From: Rutstroemia sp. NJR-2017a BVV2
Lineage: Eukaryota > Ascomycota > Leotiomycetes > Helotiales > Rutstroemiaceae
Reading direction: 5' to 3'
Assembly: GCA_002946415.1 (NCBI GenBank)
Contig: NJPS01000022.1
Location: 620,001 to 684,000, forward strand
DNA length: 64,000 nt
Positions 12,364-24,400 of the stretch are shown here, one piece after another. The notes below the pieces were generated by a model. It was given only the letters and a program-made list of their open reading frames with translations, was not told the DNA's origin and ran no database searches. The position numbers and the translations under genes were made by a program. Numbering within the stretch: position 1 is the stretch's first letter; the number at the start of each line of letters is the position of its first letter.

Positions 12364-14038
12364 ATGTCTATGATTACAGCAACAGCTTGGGTGCCCAGAG
12401 GGTTCGCTGCTCCCTTCCCTACGAAGTATACCTTTGACGAGGAAGAATTTCAACGAATTGCCGATCTTGCGAAGTTACAACTGGACGATGCCAACGAGGA
12501 ATTGGAGGATGCGCGCAAAGCAGATGAGAATGGCGCAGATCCAGATGCGATGGTCGAAGATGACGGGTCAGATGACGAGAACGTATCCAAGACAGTAAAG
12601 TCAAAAACGTACGTTTGTGCAGGGATTTTTTCATAACCTTCACTAATCTTGATGTAGCGAGGAAGACGATGATCTAAAAGAATATGATCTGGACCACTAC
12701 GACGACGATGTTGCGGAGGATAAAGAGGGAGAGGGAATGGCTATGTTTGGTAATGTCAAATCACTGGCATATCACGAGTCGAATGCGGAAGATCCATATA
12801 TCACTTTGCAAGAAAATGAAGATGAGGATGAGGATCGAGAGGAACTTCAGATATTAGCAACGGACAATATGCTTCTAGCCGCAAAAATAGAAGACGAGGT
12901 CGCGCATCTAGAAGTTTACGTCTATGAAGACGAGGCAGACAACCTTTACGTACATCACGACATCATGTTGCCGGCGATACCACTTTGCCTTGAGTGGCTC
13001 GACTTGCCTGTGGGCAAATCAAACGTCGACAAAGACTCGAGAGCAAACTTCGTCGCGGTAGGAACATTCGATCCAGATATCGAGATATGGGATCTGGATA
13101 CTGTCGATTGCATGTATCCCAATGCCATTCTTGGTCAGACCGGACAGGAGAAGAATGGAGATGGGGAGCTCAAGAAAAAGAAGAAAAAGAAGAAGTCAAA
13201 GAAGGCCAATGACAATTATCACGTCGATGCAGTCCTGTCGCTAGCTGCTAACAGGCATCACCGAAACCTTCTAGCTTCTTCATCAGCAGACAAGACCGTC
13301 AAGCTTTGGGATCTTCATACCACCTCATGCGCGAAGTCATACACACATCACACAGATAAAGTATGCTCGCTAGCGTGGCATCCCAAGGAATCCACTGTTC
13401 TATTGAGTGGTAGTTATGATCGAACTGTGGTAGCTGCAGATATGAGAGCACCAGATGCGAAAGCACCTCGATGGGGCGTAGAGAGCGACGTCGAGAATGT
13501 TCGCTGGGATCCACATGATCCAAATTATTTTTATGTCTCAACTGAAAGCGGTGTTATTCATTTCCATGATTTACGAAAAGCTCCGGCCAATCCAAGTTCC
13601 AGTAAGCCAGTCTGGATGCTGCAAGCACATGACGAGTCTGTGTCATCATTTGATATCAACCCCACGATCCCCGGATTCTTGGCAACCGGCTCTGGAGACA
13701 AGCAGGTCAAGCTGTGGAATATCCAACCTACTGGACCTACTATGGTAGTCTCTCGAGATTTAGACGTTGGAAAGGTGTTCTCAACCACATTTGCTCCAGA
13801 TGAAGAAGTCAGCTTCAGACTTGCTGTTGCTGGAAGTAGAGGTGTTGTACAGGTGTGGGATTGCAGCACAAATCCTGGTGTACGCCGCGCATTCGCCGAC
13901 AGAGTAGCACCAGTTGAGGGAGAGGTCAAGGAAAGGTTGGTGGGTATACAAGATGACAGCGAGTCCGAGGATGACGATGAAGGCGAAGAGGAAGGCGAGG
14001 ATGGTGTAGAAGTCGAGTCAATGGACGAAGAAGATTGA
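12364..14038 (+). CDS. pwp1: Periodic tryptophan protein 1 (Pwp1), WD40 ribosome-biogenesis factor
   Basis: Pwp1 is a nucleolar WD40 protein needed for processing of large-subunit pre-rRNA. Exons 12364-12608 and 12658-14038 give 541 aa. The N terminus begins with the family-typical ITATAWVPRG and is followed by an acidic region. The repeats are visible as DKTVKLWDL, YDRTVVAADM, and GDKQVKLWNI, plus FDPDIEIWDLD. A lysine-rich insertion of about 12 residues (around nt 13167-13205) sits in a loop between two blades. The C terminus is a run of aspartate and glutamate, common in nucleolar factors. The divergent neighbour is the splicing helicase Prp16. Identification is secure from the N-terminal signature plus repeat pattern. 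Confidence 0.94.
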
Positions 14039-17000
14039 AAATCGTCCTGGATAAACCTTTAATCCATTAGGTAGTGGCCTGCTGAGTGTATGTGTGTCGA
14101 GACTACCTTGGCTATGATTTTCGTAGAGACAACACACTGTAGGGCGATATTACACCTTGGTGCATCCGAACTTTCGGAGGGTTTCCGTATATTCTGACAG
14201 CGGCATGAACAACTTTGACGTCGGATAGATATTGGAAAGATGGGGCCGAAGTCGCGATCAAATATAGATGAACCGCTAATGACGAGGTCGTGTTTCGACT
14301 ACATTCGGACCCGGGGTTTTGGGGTATGTAGCTAATTTCGGAACCTCAATATTCTATAGCAAGGGAAATAAAAAGCTTTCTACCCACCGATTTGGAACCC
14401 TAGATTCATGCAAGTGAAATGACGACAGTTATAATTATGCTCATCACAATAGCGAGAGAACATCGTGAAGCAAAGCGGATCCGACAAGAAAGGAATGTTC
14501 AACAATGAAACTTGCACTGCCTGTGACTACTTCGCTTCAATGTAACTATCCGCGCCTCACTCACCAGAGCCAGTTTGTAGTCGCACTCGCAATTGTAAAC
14601 ACGAAACTCCCCGCAGAACTGATACCTGTGTGAACTTACGAGCTACAATGATCCCCCAGGCTGCAGAATCCAGAACAATCCAAATGTTGGAAGGTTCGAG
14701 GTCGTTGTATTAGGTTCGAATAGTCTTGCTCCGACAATTGATGTGGCCTGAACGGGGAATGGACTTGGTGTACTAGTATTATCGAAGCCCGAAGGGAAGG
14801 ATGGACGGCGAGACCTACAGTACTGCACAAACAAACAAATTGCAACTCCGGCCGGTACAACCTCATGCTGGCTGTGAGCTACACGCCCAGAGAGGTCCCC
14901 CAACAGTCATACAATGACGAAGTCTACCGATGCGCTTGGCTCGTCTTACTGTGTCTTGGATGAGCTGGAGGATGCAATCTGACATGAGCAAGCGGAAGCG
15001 GCAGGCAGTTCTTATCGTGGCCGTGGTACCATTCTCCGAATCCCCAATCCTGAGGTACTTCCTCCTGTCGAAGCGACGTCCCACCTTCCCCGAAGTGAAG
15101 CTGTCGGGTGTCACCAGCTGGATCCATCGGGTGCTTTTGTGTGCGCGATGACATGCAGTTGCAGCGAGTGTGCCGCTGAGCGAGCGACAACACCAGCGTC
15201 CTGACAAGAAGCCGGAGTGCGCGCGGCGCGCAAATGCTACCTTGCATCGTGCACATTTTAACGTTACGGTATTTTGTGCAAGCCAATCCTTCCGAATACA
15301 GGAATAGGCGTGCGCAGTGTGCAAGACACTCACCATGATCGCACGTCCACCCACGTTCTGAAGCTTTGAATCGTCCGAGCACCTTGTCACTGCTTGTCTA
15401 AGAAGCTCATGAACTCCACGAGCGAGGATTCTGTGCCTGAAACGTTGAAACATCAGATGGACAAATCATGAGCGTCAAATACCCTGCTCCGGTTTTTGGG
15501 TGACCCACACGCCACTTTAACCAGGGCGTCTAGATGGCCCAGAATCCAGGATTAGCGTTGGAGCATTCCGTCTGCAGCTGCGATTAGTTTGCGACCGGAT
15601 GATTTAGCTGCGGAAACTCTTCAACTCAATTGGGAGATACTCCCGCAAAAAAGCATTGCGAAATCTTAGAGCAATTAGAGCAGACGGCAGCTGCTACGTG
15701 CGATCACATGCATATTTGGTTGGTCTAGCAAAGTAGAAAGAGATCTCATTGGATCTCGCATATAGACACCGAGTCAAAAAAAAAAGGTATGCTCAAACCG
15801 TCGAACCTTCGTCCCTTGAAAGACTCTGCTCGGCGTTTCTTTTTGTGCCCCCAGCTGCCAATACCACCAACTCATGGTCCAGGGATACCGTCCATGAGTA
15901 CGTGAATGCTGAGGGAGACCGTCGCAGGTCACAGACGCGCAGTAGACGGACACTCACTTGTTACTTGCATGAAGTGTACGGAGCACGACGTAGATGTGAT
16001 TCATTGTGAGATTGGCTCAAGCTTCGTGCGCAAAACTTCGCTCTCTTCCCCCATTATTAATGCCCACTTTCCCCCCTAAGGTAAAATAGCGGCATGTTGG
16101 TTGAAGATCCTTGAGATCCCTTGAGATACTTTCCACGCTTCCCACCCAAAGAAACAGCGCGGACATGGGTCAGCAGCCCAAACGTCGACCTTTTTGGATT
16201 CGCGTAAAAGAATAAAGAGAACGGGGCACGCCTGGCACGCCGGGCACACCAAAGGTCCAAAGGAGCCCAGGACTCATGGTCGCTAAGCTGCTGTTCGCCT
16301 TTGTTTTTCTTTTAGTTCGCTCGTAGCATTCTCTTCATTCGCCCACTCGCCGCTACCCTCTCCCTCCCTCTCTCCTCTAGTGACTAGTCCCAACTTCTGA
16401 GTTCTAACTTAGTCGCACGCAAAGAATTTTAGGTAGTTCTATCCACACTTCCCACTTTGCTCTTTCCACTTTCCACTTTCGCGCGCTTCCCTCCGCTCGA
16501 CTACTTTTCTTCTTTCAATATCTTCCCCCAACGCCTATTCCTTCAGAATTCAATCATCGCAGGGTCGATAGATACCTATACACTATTCATTCCTTCTACA
16601 TTACTTGCTTGCTGCTTGCTTGGATACCGGTTGTTCGAACATTCATTATCGACACACAATCCACCCACAATCCCTTCCTTCGACAAAGACAAGAACACCA
16701 ATATCTTACCCTCACTCATTCTTCAACGCGCACTACTGACGTGCGTGTCTTACTCAACATTCACTATCTCGCCCGTCACAGAGTCATTTACAACATTGAA
16801 TCATTTCACACCGAAACCAGAACCACTATCCACTTCATTGCATCAAAAGTTGTGTGGAGAGACTCTCATATATAAACAACCTCAGCACTCGATCTTAATC
16901 GCCTTCCCGATTTTTACTACAGTGCGCAAGTCATTCGCGACGCACTCCACCCACCTGCACAGATCCAGACTTTTGCAGAATTTTTGAAAAAAGGGCCGGT

Positions 17001-17202
17001 TGTCCAACCAGAAGATCACCAGAGGCTCACCTGCAGTACACGTATGACCATCTGCCAATAGAAAGCATCGAAGCTTCTGCACCTACTTATTATCCGTCGG
17101 GAGATCTAGTCGGGTATATCTTATCGGGATCCACGAAGACCCCACCAATCCCTTTGGAAGAAGTAATTGTTCCTGTCCGGCCAGACATCCCATTCAGCAA
17201 AT
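14039..17202. other. Gene-poor stretch and long pyrimidine-rich leader of the 258-aa gene
   Basis: About 3.1 kb without a convincing coding gene. The longest frame (196 codons, minus strand, 14863-15453) starts at an alternative codon region and shows no domain. From about 16300 to 17000 the plus strand is strongly C/T rich (ccctctccctccctctctcctc near 16358-16380; repeated ttccactttc near 16455-16480), which fits the transcription start and an unusually long 5' untranslated region for the gene at 17203. A GGTTCGAA-like B-box at about 14711 has no matching tRNA fold around it. Confidence 0.4.
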
Positions 17203-17979
17203 ATGTCTCTTGCTCGTGCTTTCACCACCTCCAAGAGGGCAAAGAAGCTTGATGGGTCCGCTCCTGTACCTTTACCCCAACGATCGGCAACTCCAAAGCT
17301 GGCATATGGAACGATTAAAAGGAACCAGATCTCGGCACCTGTCGAGCTGCTCTCTACCACCAATATGCTCTCCTACAATGCTCCAGATATCTACCCTAAA
17401 GATGGGAAACGCAACTTCCCTAGCAGCATCTCGACCCATTCCGGAGAAGAGTCAGACAACTCGAGAATGACTACCCCGCTAACTACTCCCGACAATTCGT
17501 CGATCGAGTCATCATCTCCCTCAACACCGGAACCGAACCATCTCTCGGGATTCTTTCGAAGGCCGTCGATGCAAAGTATTTCTAGTGATGACGCACCCGG
17601 TATTCCAAAGCGAGCCCCTTCTCACACCAAGAAGAGTCACGAAATCTTATCCCGTAAACGCTCAGAAACCCGGATGTCGTCTCCTAAGAGCCCGAGAGCA
17701 ACCGCCCGCTCTTCGATCAACATGTTCTCTGCGAACATTGTAACGACTATTGATGCGGAGTCCCATCCTTTCGGTAACGAGCTTGCTCAGGTCACCGAAA
17801 TAGCTGAGGAGTACGGCATCAGTCAAGAGACCTTGACTGTTGTCGATGAGGAGGAGCAAGAGCTCCTATCGAGGGGACTGTTCAAGTTCCGAGCCGAAGA
17901 CTACATGAGCGAAATCCAAGGACTGTTCATGAGTGCCTTTAGCGACGTCAAACCAGCCATGGCACCCGTATGGATCTAA
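17203..17979 (+). CDS. Hypothetical serine/proline-rich fungal protein, 258 aa
   Basis: Single exon starting at the ATG at 17203; the frame is open 12 codons further upstream but only from a TTG. Residues 1-190 are serine-, threonine- and proline-rich with many SP and TP sites and RR/KK pairs (for instance RRPSMQS and RKRSET), suggesting a phosphorylated, disordered region. The last 70 residues are more ordered and acidic, with AEEYGIS, DEEEQELL, and RGLFKFRAEDYMSEIQ, and look like the conserved core of the protein. There is no signal peptide or membrane span. I cannot assign a function. It follows a long C/T-rich leader, which suggests translational or transcriptional regulation. Confidence 0.7.
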   Translation: MSLARAFTTSKRAKKLDGSAPVPLPQRSATPKLAYGTIKRNQISAPVELLSTTNMLSYNAPDIYPKDGKRNFPSSISTHSGEESDNSRMTTPLTTPDNSSIESSSPSTPEPNHLSGFFRRPSMQSISSDDAPGIPKRAPSHTKKSHEILSRKRSETRMSSPKSPRATARSSINMFSANIVTTIDAESHPFGNELAQVTEIAEEYGISQETLTVVDEEEQELLSRGLFKFRAEDYMSEIQGLFMSAFSDVKPAMAPVWI

Positions 17980-20900
17980 GATATGATCTGAGACAGGTTC
18001 TCTCATTCTACACAGCTCGATGCTACATATCAACCTTTACACTTCTGATGTACATAACTTTTAAACCCTCGCCACTTGGTGAACTTTCTTTACGCTCTCT
18101 TAACGATTATTGCATATAATCTATGTTGCTCGGCTCTTACGGGAAAAAATTGGAGGAGTTATTAACGGCCTGGGATCTATTGATTGGATGGAAAGATCTT
18201 GGTTGATAGGATGGGCTATACCAAGGAGCATTTCTGGACACTCCTACACACTCTCTTTTGTGAATATTTCCTTTTTACTCTCATCACCCACACTCTTTAC
18301 GAATCTGGATATCATTTCCACTGTATTTTTGGGTATTCGGGGGATGGAGAATACCGTGTATTTGAATCGAAAGGGGGTGGATGAAGATAAGGTTTAACTG
18401 CTTAATCTTTATTATTACAGAACATACAGCATTGCATGATGTTAGCAAGAAGTTCTAAACCAGAATCTATTCATCATTGTATGATCTTCACTCATTGTGT
18501 CTTTGCTTTCTTTTTCCTAAGCTATGATAACTCCTTCTGATATGTTTCGCACAAATGAAATATGCAACAAAAGTAACGTAACCATAGAATCAATTGCCGG
18601 CAGCATCTTATCTACCTCATACACGGTACTAAGAAAATAGCAATGAACCCTTACAATAACAAACCATTGAAAATAGCCAAGCCAGCACAGCGGAGAATCA
18701 TATGGTAAATTCGAGTCCATCCCCTCTCATTTCCCGAAAACCATGGATCAAGGTTCGTGAAAAGAAAGAAAAGCAACTCGACTCGGCATGATGGTGAAAT
18801 GATTGAGATCACCCGGCTCGGAGATATTCCTTGATCGTACTATACGTGGTTTGATGGTCGAAACGATCTGTCTCTGTTTCTTACTGTACCTGGGCTGGCG
18901 TTCCGGGCGTTGGGACCATCGACTGTGCGGTGCAGTACAGCAATGATTTTAGGGAGGGGTTCGGATGGGGAATGAGATGGAGATGAGATGGGTGGACACT
19001 TAGCCGGAAGTGGCGCGCTGTTGCGATAGGTGTTTCAGAGTGGGAGCCAGCCGAGGGGGGGCGACGATATGGGATGGGATGGGGAGAGGGTGGAGGATAG
19101 TTTTTGCGATGCCGATGGGAGAGATGATTCACGTGATATTCTAGCGCGCTCGGCTCGGAAAAACAATAAGAGCTAAGTTAGAGGAACGAACTAAATTTTA
19201 TTTTTCGAGCTTCAGGGTTTTTTGAACTTGGAAAAACCAGAACATAACATCACCACAACAACCGTGACAACCACCATGCTGTTCTCGTGAAGAGTTTTCA
19301 GTTGGTGTCTGGACAACGATGAATTGACTTGCGAGCTGTCTGAGATGATTGATGCAAGAGCAGCTTGGAAGTGAGTAAGGGCTCGACTTCGCAACTGGAG
19401 GGCGCGATGGGAGGAGCTTTATCTCCTCCTAACTAGCACTTCACTGTTGGGTGGACAGCAGCTTTACTTGCGCATTCCGGCTGTCTGAACCGGTGGCAGT
19501 GAGCTTAGAGCTCTGTCACGTCTGCATGGTAAATCCTTCACCACTAACCATACCATACAATCCAAACCAGCAGAGATCCTCATCTCAACTCAACCTCCCA
19601 CTCAACCACACTCTCTCTCCGTAAGTTTCCCCTTCCCCTTCCCCCTCACCATCCACGCACAGCACAGCGCAAACCCACAAACCAAAAAAAAAAAAAAAAA
19701 AAAACATACAATGATGAGATCCCAAACCCTCAAAAAATAATCTTATAGGAAGAGCCGTATGAGGTTGACGTCCGCAAATACAAAGCACGAAGTGGACCCG
19801 ATCCGTGCTGGCATCGTCATATGCAGCGAGTTGGCGAAGCTTTGTGTGCGGCGTTGACGGTGCTTTGAGTGCGGGGTTCTGAAGTTTAAAAAAAAAGAAA
19901 TTAAAATTGGTTTTTTGCTGCTGTGCTGGTGCTTGTTTTTGGGTGCAGTGGGCTAATTTTTTCTGGAGGATAGGATAGGATTGCGATGGCGGATTGATTG
20001 GGTGGGAGGATATTTATATCAGGATTGGAGATGGCCTGGTGGTTGGGTGGTATGGTTGGGTGCTGCTGTCACTATGTTGGTTACTCGGAGCGTTATTTTG
20101 GAAGGCGTGTTAGGAAGAAGATCCGGATAGCAGTGCCTGACTTTGCTTGCTCGCTCATATTTACCAGAAGCCTGCAGTGGCTACGCTCCGTATAGATGAT
20201 GGTAGGTTAGCGATGTCTGCTCCGCTTACGACGGCGTCATGTCTAAGGTGAGAACAATCTCACACCAAGTGTGTTGCGTCAATGCTATCAGCACGATTCA
20301 AGTGATCTCTCCTCCTTCAGTAGATAGCTTCCTGCGTACTTTTCCAGGCACTGCACCTGTTCCGTATATAGATAGGTTTATAGTTCAGATTAACTTGTTA
20401 TCCCTCCAGAACATTAACGATATCTATCTCTCAAGCACCTTCGTCCTTCCATAGCACAAGATTCCAGTAGTGCAGATAGACATCTTCTGCAACACGGCCA
20501 CCAAGACCACAGCCATTCATTCAATCATCACCCTTACCATCACATTCTTCACACCAGAACAAAAGCCTTAAGCTATATGATATCTCATAACGTATTTTAT
20601 TTTCTCCCTCAACCCTTACGCCACCAATCTAGTTCCTTCCTTCCTTAGCACACACACATCGCATCCTATTCAATGCATCTCTAGCAACAACCACCACCCA
20701 AATCCCTAATCGACAACAACTCCAACCCTTAATCGACGCTAACGCTAACCTAATATATCCGAAAATACACACTGATATCAATATCGACATCTGAATCTCA
20801 AAAGCCCATGTCATGTCATGTAATGTTCTGTTCTGTCCCATCCCGTCCCAGCATACACTTCAATAGCCACCGTCCATCCCCTCCCCCTCCCTAACCATCT

Positions 20901-21800
20901 CGAACCTCGAATCTCACAGCCCTAACAGGCCGTATGCCAAATCAAATACCCACCAAATATTCTCCTATTTATACACAAAAGCGAATCGAAATCGAATCTC
21001 TCTCGCCCCCCTCTCTCTCTCTCGTTCCCATATCCCATCCTAACCCACCCCACCCCATCCTATCCCGCCTTATTCCAGTCTCTCCTCCGCATATCAAATA
21101 ACTCCAATCCCCCTTTCCTCTTCCCTTCCCCTTCCGCCCTCCCTCCCCATCCCCCACCACCCTTAATGTCCCCAATCGCACTTAAAAAGGTAAAAAGGGG
21201 TATAAAGCAGCCAAAAGTAAAAACTGCACTGTGATAGAAAAGAAAAAGATGTTCCGAAGAAAAAGAAGAAGAAAATTTCGAAAATAAAAAACCAAACCAA
21301 AATCAAACCAAAACCAAACAGATAGATGAATAAAATAAAAGATAGCCCTTTGCGCCTGCCCGCTCGCCCCGCTGATGAAAACAGACATGAATTGGAAAAC
21401 TTATGAGCATAGGTGGACAAAGCTGAGGTGGATGGTTTGATGAAAGGAGGAAATAGACGGGTCCTGTTGCGGAGAGATGTATGTGATGTGCTGTGATCAT
21501 GTTAATGGATTGTATCGAGGAAGTTGCGCTGAGTCGTGGGGGTGTTGCACAGCTGCTGGCGAGAATGATCTAGAGGAGAGTCTTCGCGAAGTTCTTGATG
21601 TGCAACACGTATATGACGTTTGAAATCGGTTAGACAAGTGTAGGTAAAGTGGAGTGGTGCCGAACGCGCAGAGTTCATAGAGCGATGGGTGAGTATAGAG
21701 TGTGGTTTGCAGTTCAAGTATAGGGGTATCTTTCCATACAGCTGGAGCCGAGTGCCACTATCTGATGATCCACAAAGCCGAGATTCGCAGCGTGCTTCCC
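17980..21800. other. Large gene-poor interval with homopolymer and C/T-rich tracts
   Basis: About 3.8 kb with no supportable protein gene; frames reach only 60-95 codons. The region holds a 21-base A run (19684-19704), a C/T-rich block with tandem ccttcccc units at about 19625-19645, another long C/T-rich block at 20880-21170 on the plus strand, and an A/G-rich block at 21180-21330. A donor-like gtaagttt at 19621 and an acceptor-like ttatag at about 19742-19747 lie in the right order for a noncoding exon pair, but this is weak. Unannotated noncoding RNA or regulatory DNA is possible. Confidence 0.35.
19684..19704 (+). repeat. Poly-A homopolymer of 21 bases
   Basis: An uninterrupted run of A follows acc at 19681-19683 and ends before cataca. 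It may be an assembly-sensitive site or the tail of an old retroposed transcript, but no coding remnant is seen upstream. Confidence 0.9.
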
Positions 21801-23019
21801 TCAGTCAAAAAGTGTGTGGCATTTAGGACAGGGTATGCGCTGGAACGACTCTGTGCCTTGCTTCACATTCGAAATTTTGATCATCAATGAAGATCCTTCA
21901 TCATGCAATTCGCCTTTCAATTTTCCTGCATAGATTTTTCGTTTCGCCTTGGGTGCCTTTTTCTTAGTTGTACCATTCGTAGTTGGTTCAGTTGCGGTCT
22001 CCGGATATTCCTCCTTGTATTTCTTCGTAAGCATATCGTCGATTAAACACTCTGGATGGAACATGGTCTTGCAGGATTCGCTATCGCATATATACATTGG
22101 CTTGTCGGGGTTATAGTGGCCATCGCATGTGCAGTGCTTTGGCAATGACTGGAGAACGGAGATTAGTGATCATTCTCTCGCACAAGGGAAATGTTAACTC
22201 ACTGAGAGTCTGAGGCTACCCCGACAGAAGGTTTGACGCCAGTAGAAGCTTTTTGGCACATCAGGAACTACACCATCGACGATATCTTCGTTGTAATGTT
22301 GTATGTCTACCTTGCCGGCAAATGACAACACGTCGAGGACCTCCAGAAAGTTGCTTGCAATAAGTTCTGATTTACCATGATATTTCCGGTGGCCCGAATT
22401 CGCCGATATGAGATACGGGTCTTTGACAGCCGGGCGAGGCAGTTCGAACGGCCAATACATCCAAGCAACCTATCCTTCGTCAGTGATCGTATCTCTCAAA
22501 GACGCCGAGCCGTCGCACTTACCAAAGCATAAACCTGCTGGGAGCTTTTAGCTCTAACCTGTAATATTCTGGCAACCCAAAAGTCCTGCGCTTCCGTGCC
22601 TGACTCCGTCCTGCCCTTTACATATACCACGTCGTTATTCTTGAATGTATTGTCCTGAACTGAGTTCATGATTAGCTCACTCCTCAGCGCCCAATTGGTT
22701 CACCTAACTCACTAATGAAGTTACTATATTTCCGCATATTTGCCCACGCTTCACTGGGCGTAACCGTGTAATATAAATCCAGCTCTCCAGGCGGGGAGTC
22801 GCGCCCTTGGAATGGCGACACCTGAAATTCTGCGTTTTCCTGCAACAACCTCTCTGCGGCCGAGGGCCGCTCATTGTTCATATCCGGATATTCGACATTG
22901 AAAGATACCGGATCTGCCGTCGTAGCAGGCGGAGTTGTAGAGTTCGAAGTCGCTGATTCGGACTTTGTGCGCTTGCTGCTCTGCGAGCTTGTCGAGCTTA
23001 AGCCGTGCTTGGGAGCCAT
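21801..23019 (-). CDS. BAH and PHD finger protein, putative chromatin reader
   Basis: Exons (in reading order) 23019-22713, 22659-22523, 22469-22203 and 22148-21801 give 352 aa. The first 60 residues are serine/threonine-rich with a KR patch. A BAH domain spans about residues 105-235, with DVVYVKG at its start, FWVARILQV, and VAWMYWPFE as the core strands, then the helical SELIASNFLEVLDV part. A PHD-type zinc site begins at residue 243: C243, C245, C258, C263, H268, C271, and C344, C347 at the very C terminus. The last pair is separated by an insert of about 70 residues rich in lysine (TTKKKAPKAKRKI). BAH-PHD proteins in filamentous fungi include readers of H3K27 methylation (EPR-1 of Neurospora, BP1 of Fusarium); whether this is that orthologue or another BAH-PHD paralogue cannot be told here. 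Confidence 0.85.
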
Positions 23020-24400
23020 GTCGGATCGCGGGGTAGCGCGCGCGAGAAACGGGTTCACAAGCGTGTAATTATCGCAATAAGTTCAATTCTGCACGAGTTT
23101 GCGTCGCGCACTCGATCCGTGAAAGCCTATCGTACAACTACCAGGAACGCAACGCAAATTGTAAGTGGTTCCTGGCGATGCCAATGTTGGTCTGATTACG
23201 CGGAAACAGACGGCGCGGGTATTAAGTGAGTGACACCTGAGCTGACAGCTTTCGAGGATTCAAAGTCTCGCAGATTGCAATTGTAGTCGCGGTCAGAATT
23301 CTTCCACTTCAAAAATGGAACTGTATCTTTCCGCATGAAATAACGCTTGGATGTAAATTGTGAATGATTGTAGTAAAGTTGTTGATTTTGTGCAGTCCAT
23401 CGGCCAAAAGCGTGAACTACTCCTTGGCTAACTTAGCCGTAAGATTTCACGCTACTTACTAGTCAGGCCAATCATCTCCGCCTGAGGATAGAACTTCTGA
23501 CCCAAGCTTCTAAGACTCAAGATGCGTTCCATCTTCAAATCGTACAGAGCCGTTCGTGAATATCAATGGGCAGCTCAGCTTTTTGTCCTCGTATGATCGA
23601 CAGTGATGTCATTGTTGAGCTGAACTTCACCTTCGCACATGACCAGGACAGGCCAGACGCGGCAACATGAAACTTCTTGGATGGTCATCACAGCCGGAAA
23701 CAAATAACTACAAATTAACCTGTCATGACCGTCAATGACCTACACGGATCTTAACTCAAACATGACCATGAACATGGTCAATTAGCTTCCTCTCAATTGA
23801 CCTCCGGATTCGTCTGATACTCCTCAATACACATGGTCCCTTTAGACATAGCATTAGACATCGAACACCATCCGGTGATCCAACAGCTTCACTCTGATGG
23901 CTATCGCTTTTCCAAGCGATTCTGATGTAGCAACGGAGTGCTTAGCGGTAAAATTGGGGAAGCAGTAGCTTAGACAGTTCACGGGTGCGCTGTCCTGGCA
24001 AACCTCGAACTTCAACTTCTTAGAAGAGTCGTGCGGACTCATGGCAAGCTTTTACCATCCCCCTTAAACCTACAACACTTTAGGTCATGAACCAAAATTG
24101 GGATTGGGATCATAGAAAATTTCACACGTCGCTGACAAGCAAGCGCTCACTATAGCATCACCGTAGGAATCATGACCCAATGAGCCAACTGTGCCAAAGC
24201 TCATTAATAATACTCAAGAATCAAAGATGTATATCCCTCCAAGCCACGACACATAAACCTCGGGTATCATTCAATCCATCCTCCCCAAATGAGAAACTCC
24301 CCATATCCATAACCACGCATTACTATCTCAACATACTACCAACCCACACCCCCCCCAGTGGTTTCAACAGTTTGAACGTCCATGCCGATGGAAGAACTCC
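23020..24400. other. Intergenic region with a cluster of CATGACC/GGTCATG motifs
   Basis: About 1.4 kb without a clear gene. A 62-codon minus-strand frame from an ATG at 24042 down to 23854 has no recognised domain and may be chance. Between 23638 and 24177 the 7-mer CATGACC or its complement occurs five times (23638, 23724, 23761, 24083 on the other strand, 24171). The copy at 23761 belongs to a perfect inverted repeat, tgaccatg-aa-catggtca, at 23763-23780. Confidence 0.55.
23763..23780. repeat. Perfect 8-bp inverted repeat with 2-base spacer
   Basis: The arms tgaccatg and catggtca are exact reverse complements around aa. It sits in the middle of a cluster of related CATGACC motifs and resembles a binding site for a dimeric regulator. 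Confidence 0.8.

Noticed and set aside
14700..14740. GGTTCGAA sequence as a tRNA B box
   Set aside because: No matching A box, anticodon arm or acceptor stem around it.
14863..15453. 196-codon minus-strand frame as a gene
   Set aside because: No recognisable domain, arginine/cysteine-rich composition typical of chance frames in GC-rich DNA, overlapped by another long frame, and no promoter-like leader.
16457..16987. 176-codon plus frame before the 258-aa gene
   Set aside because: Starts at TTG, composition reflects the C/T-rich leader, and no domain is seen.
23854..24042. 62-codon minus-strand frame with a true ATG as a small gene
   Set aside because: No domain, no signal peptide and no splice evidence; too short to separate from chance.
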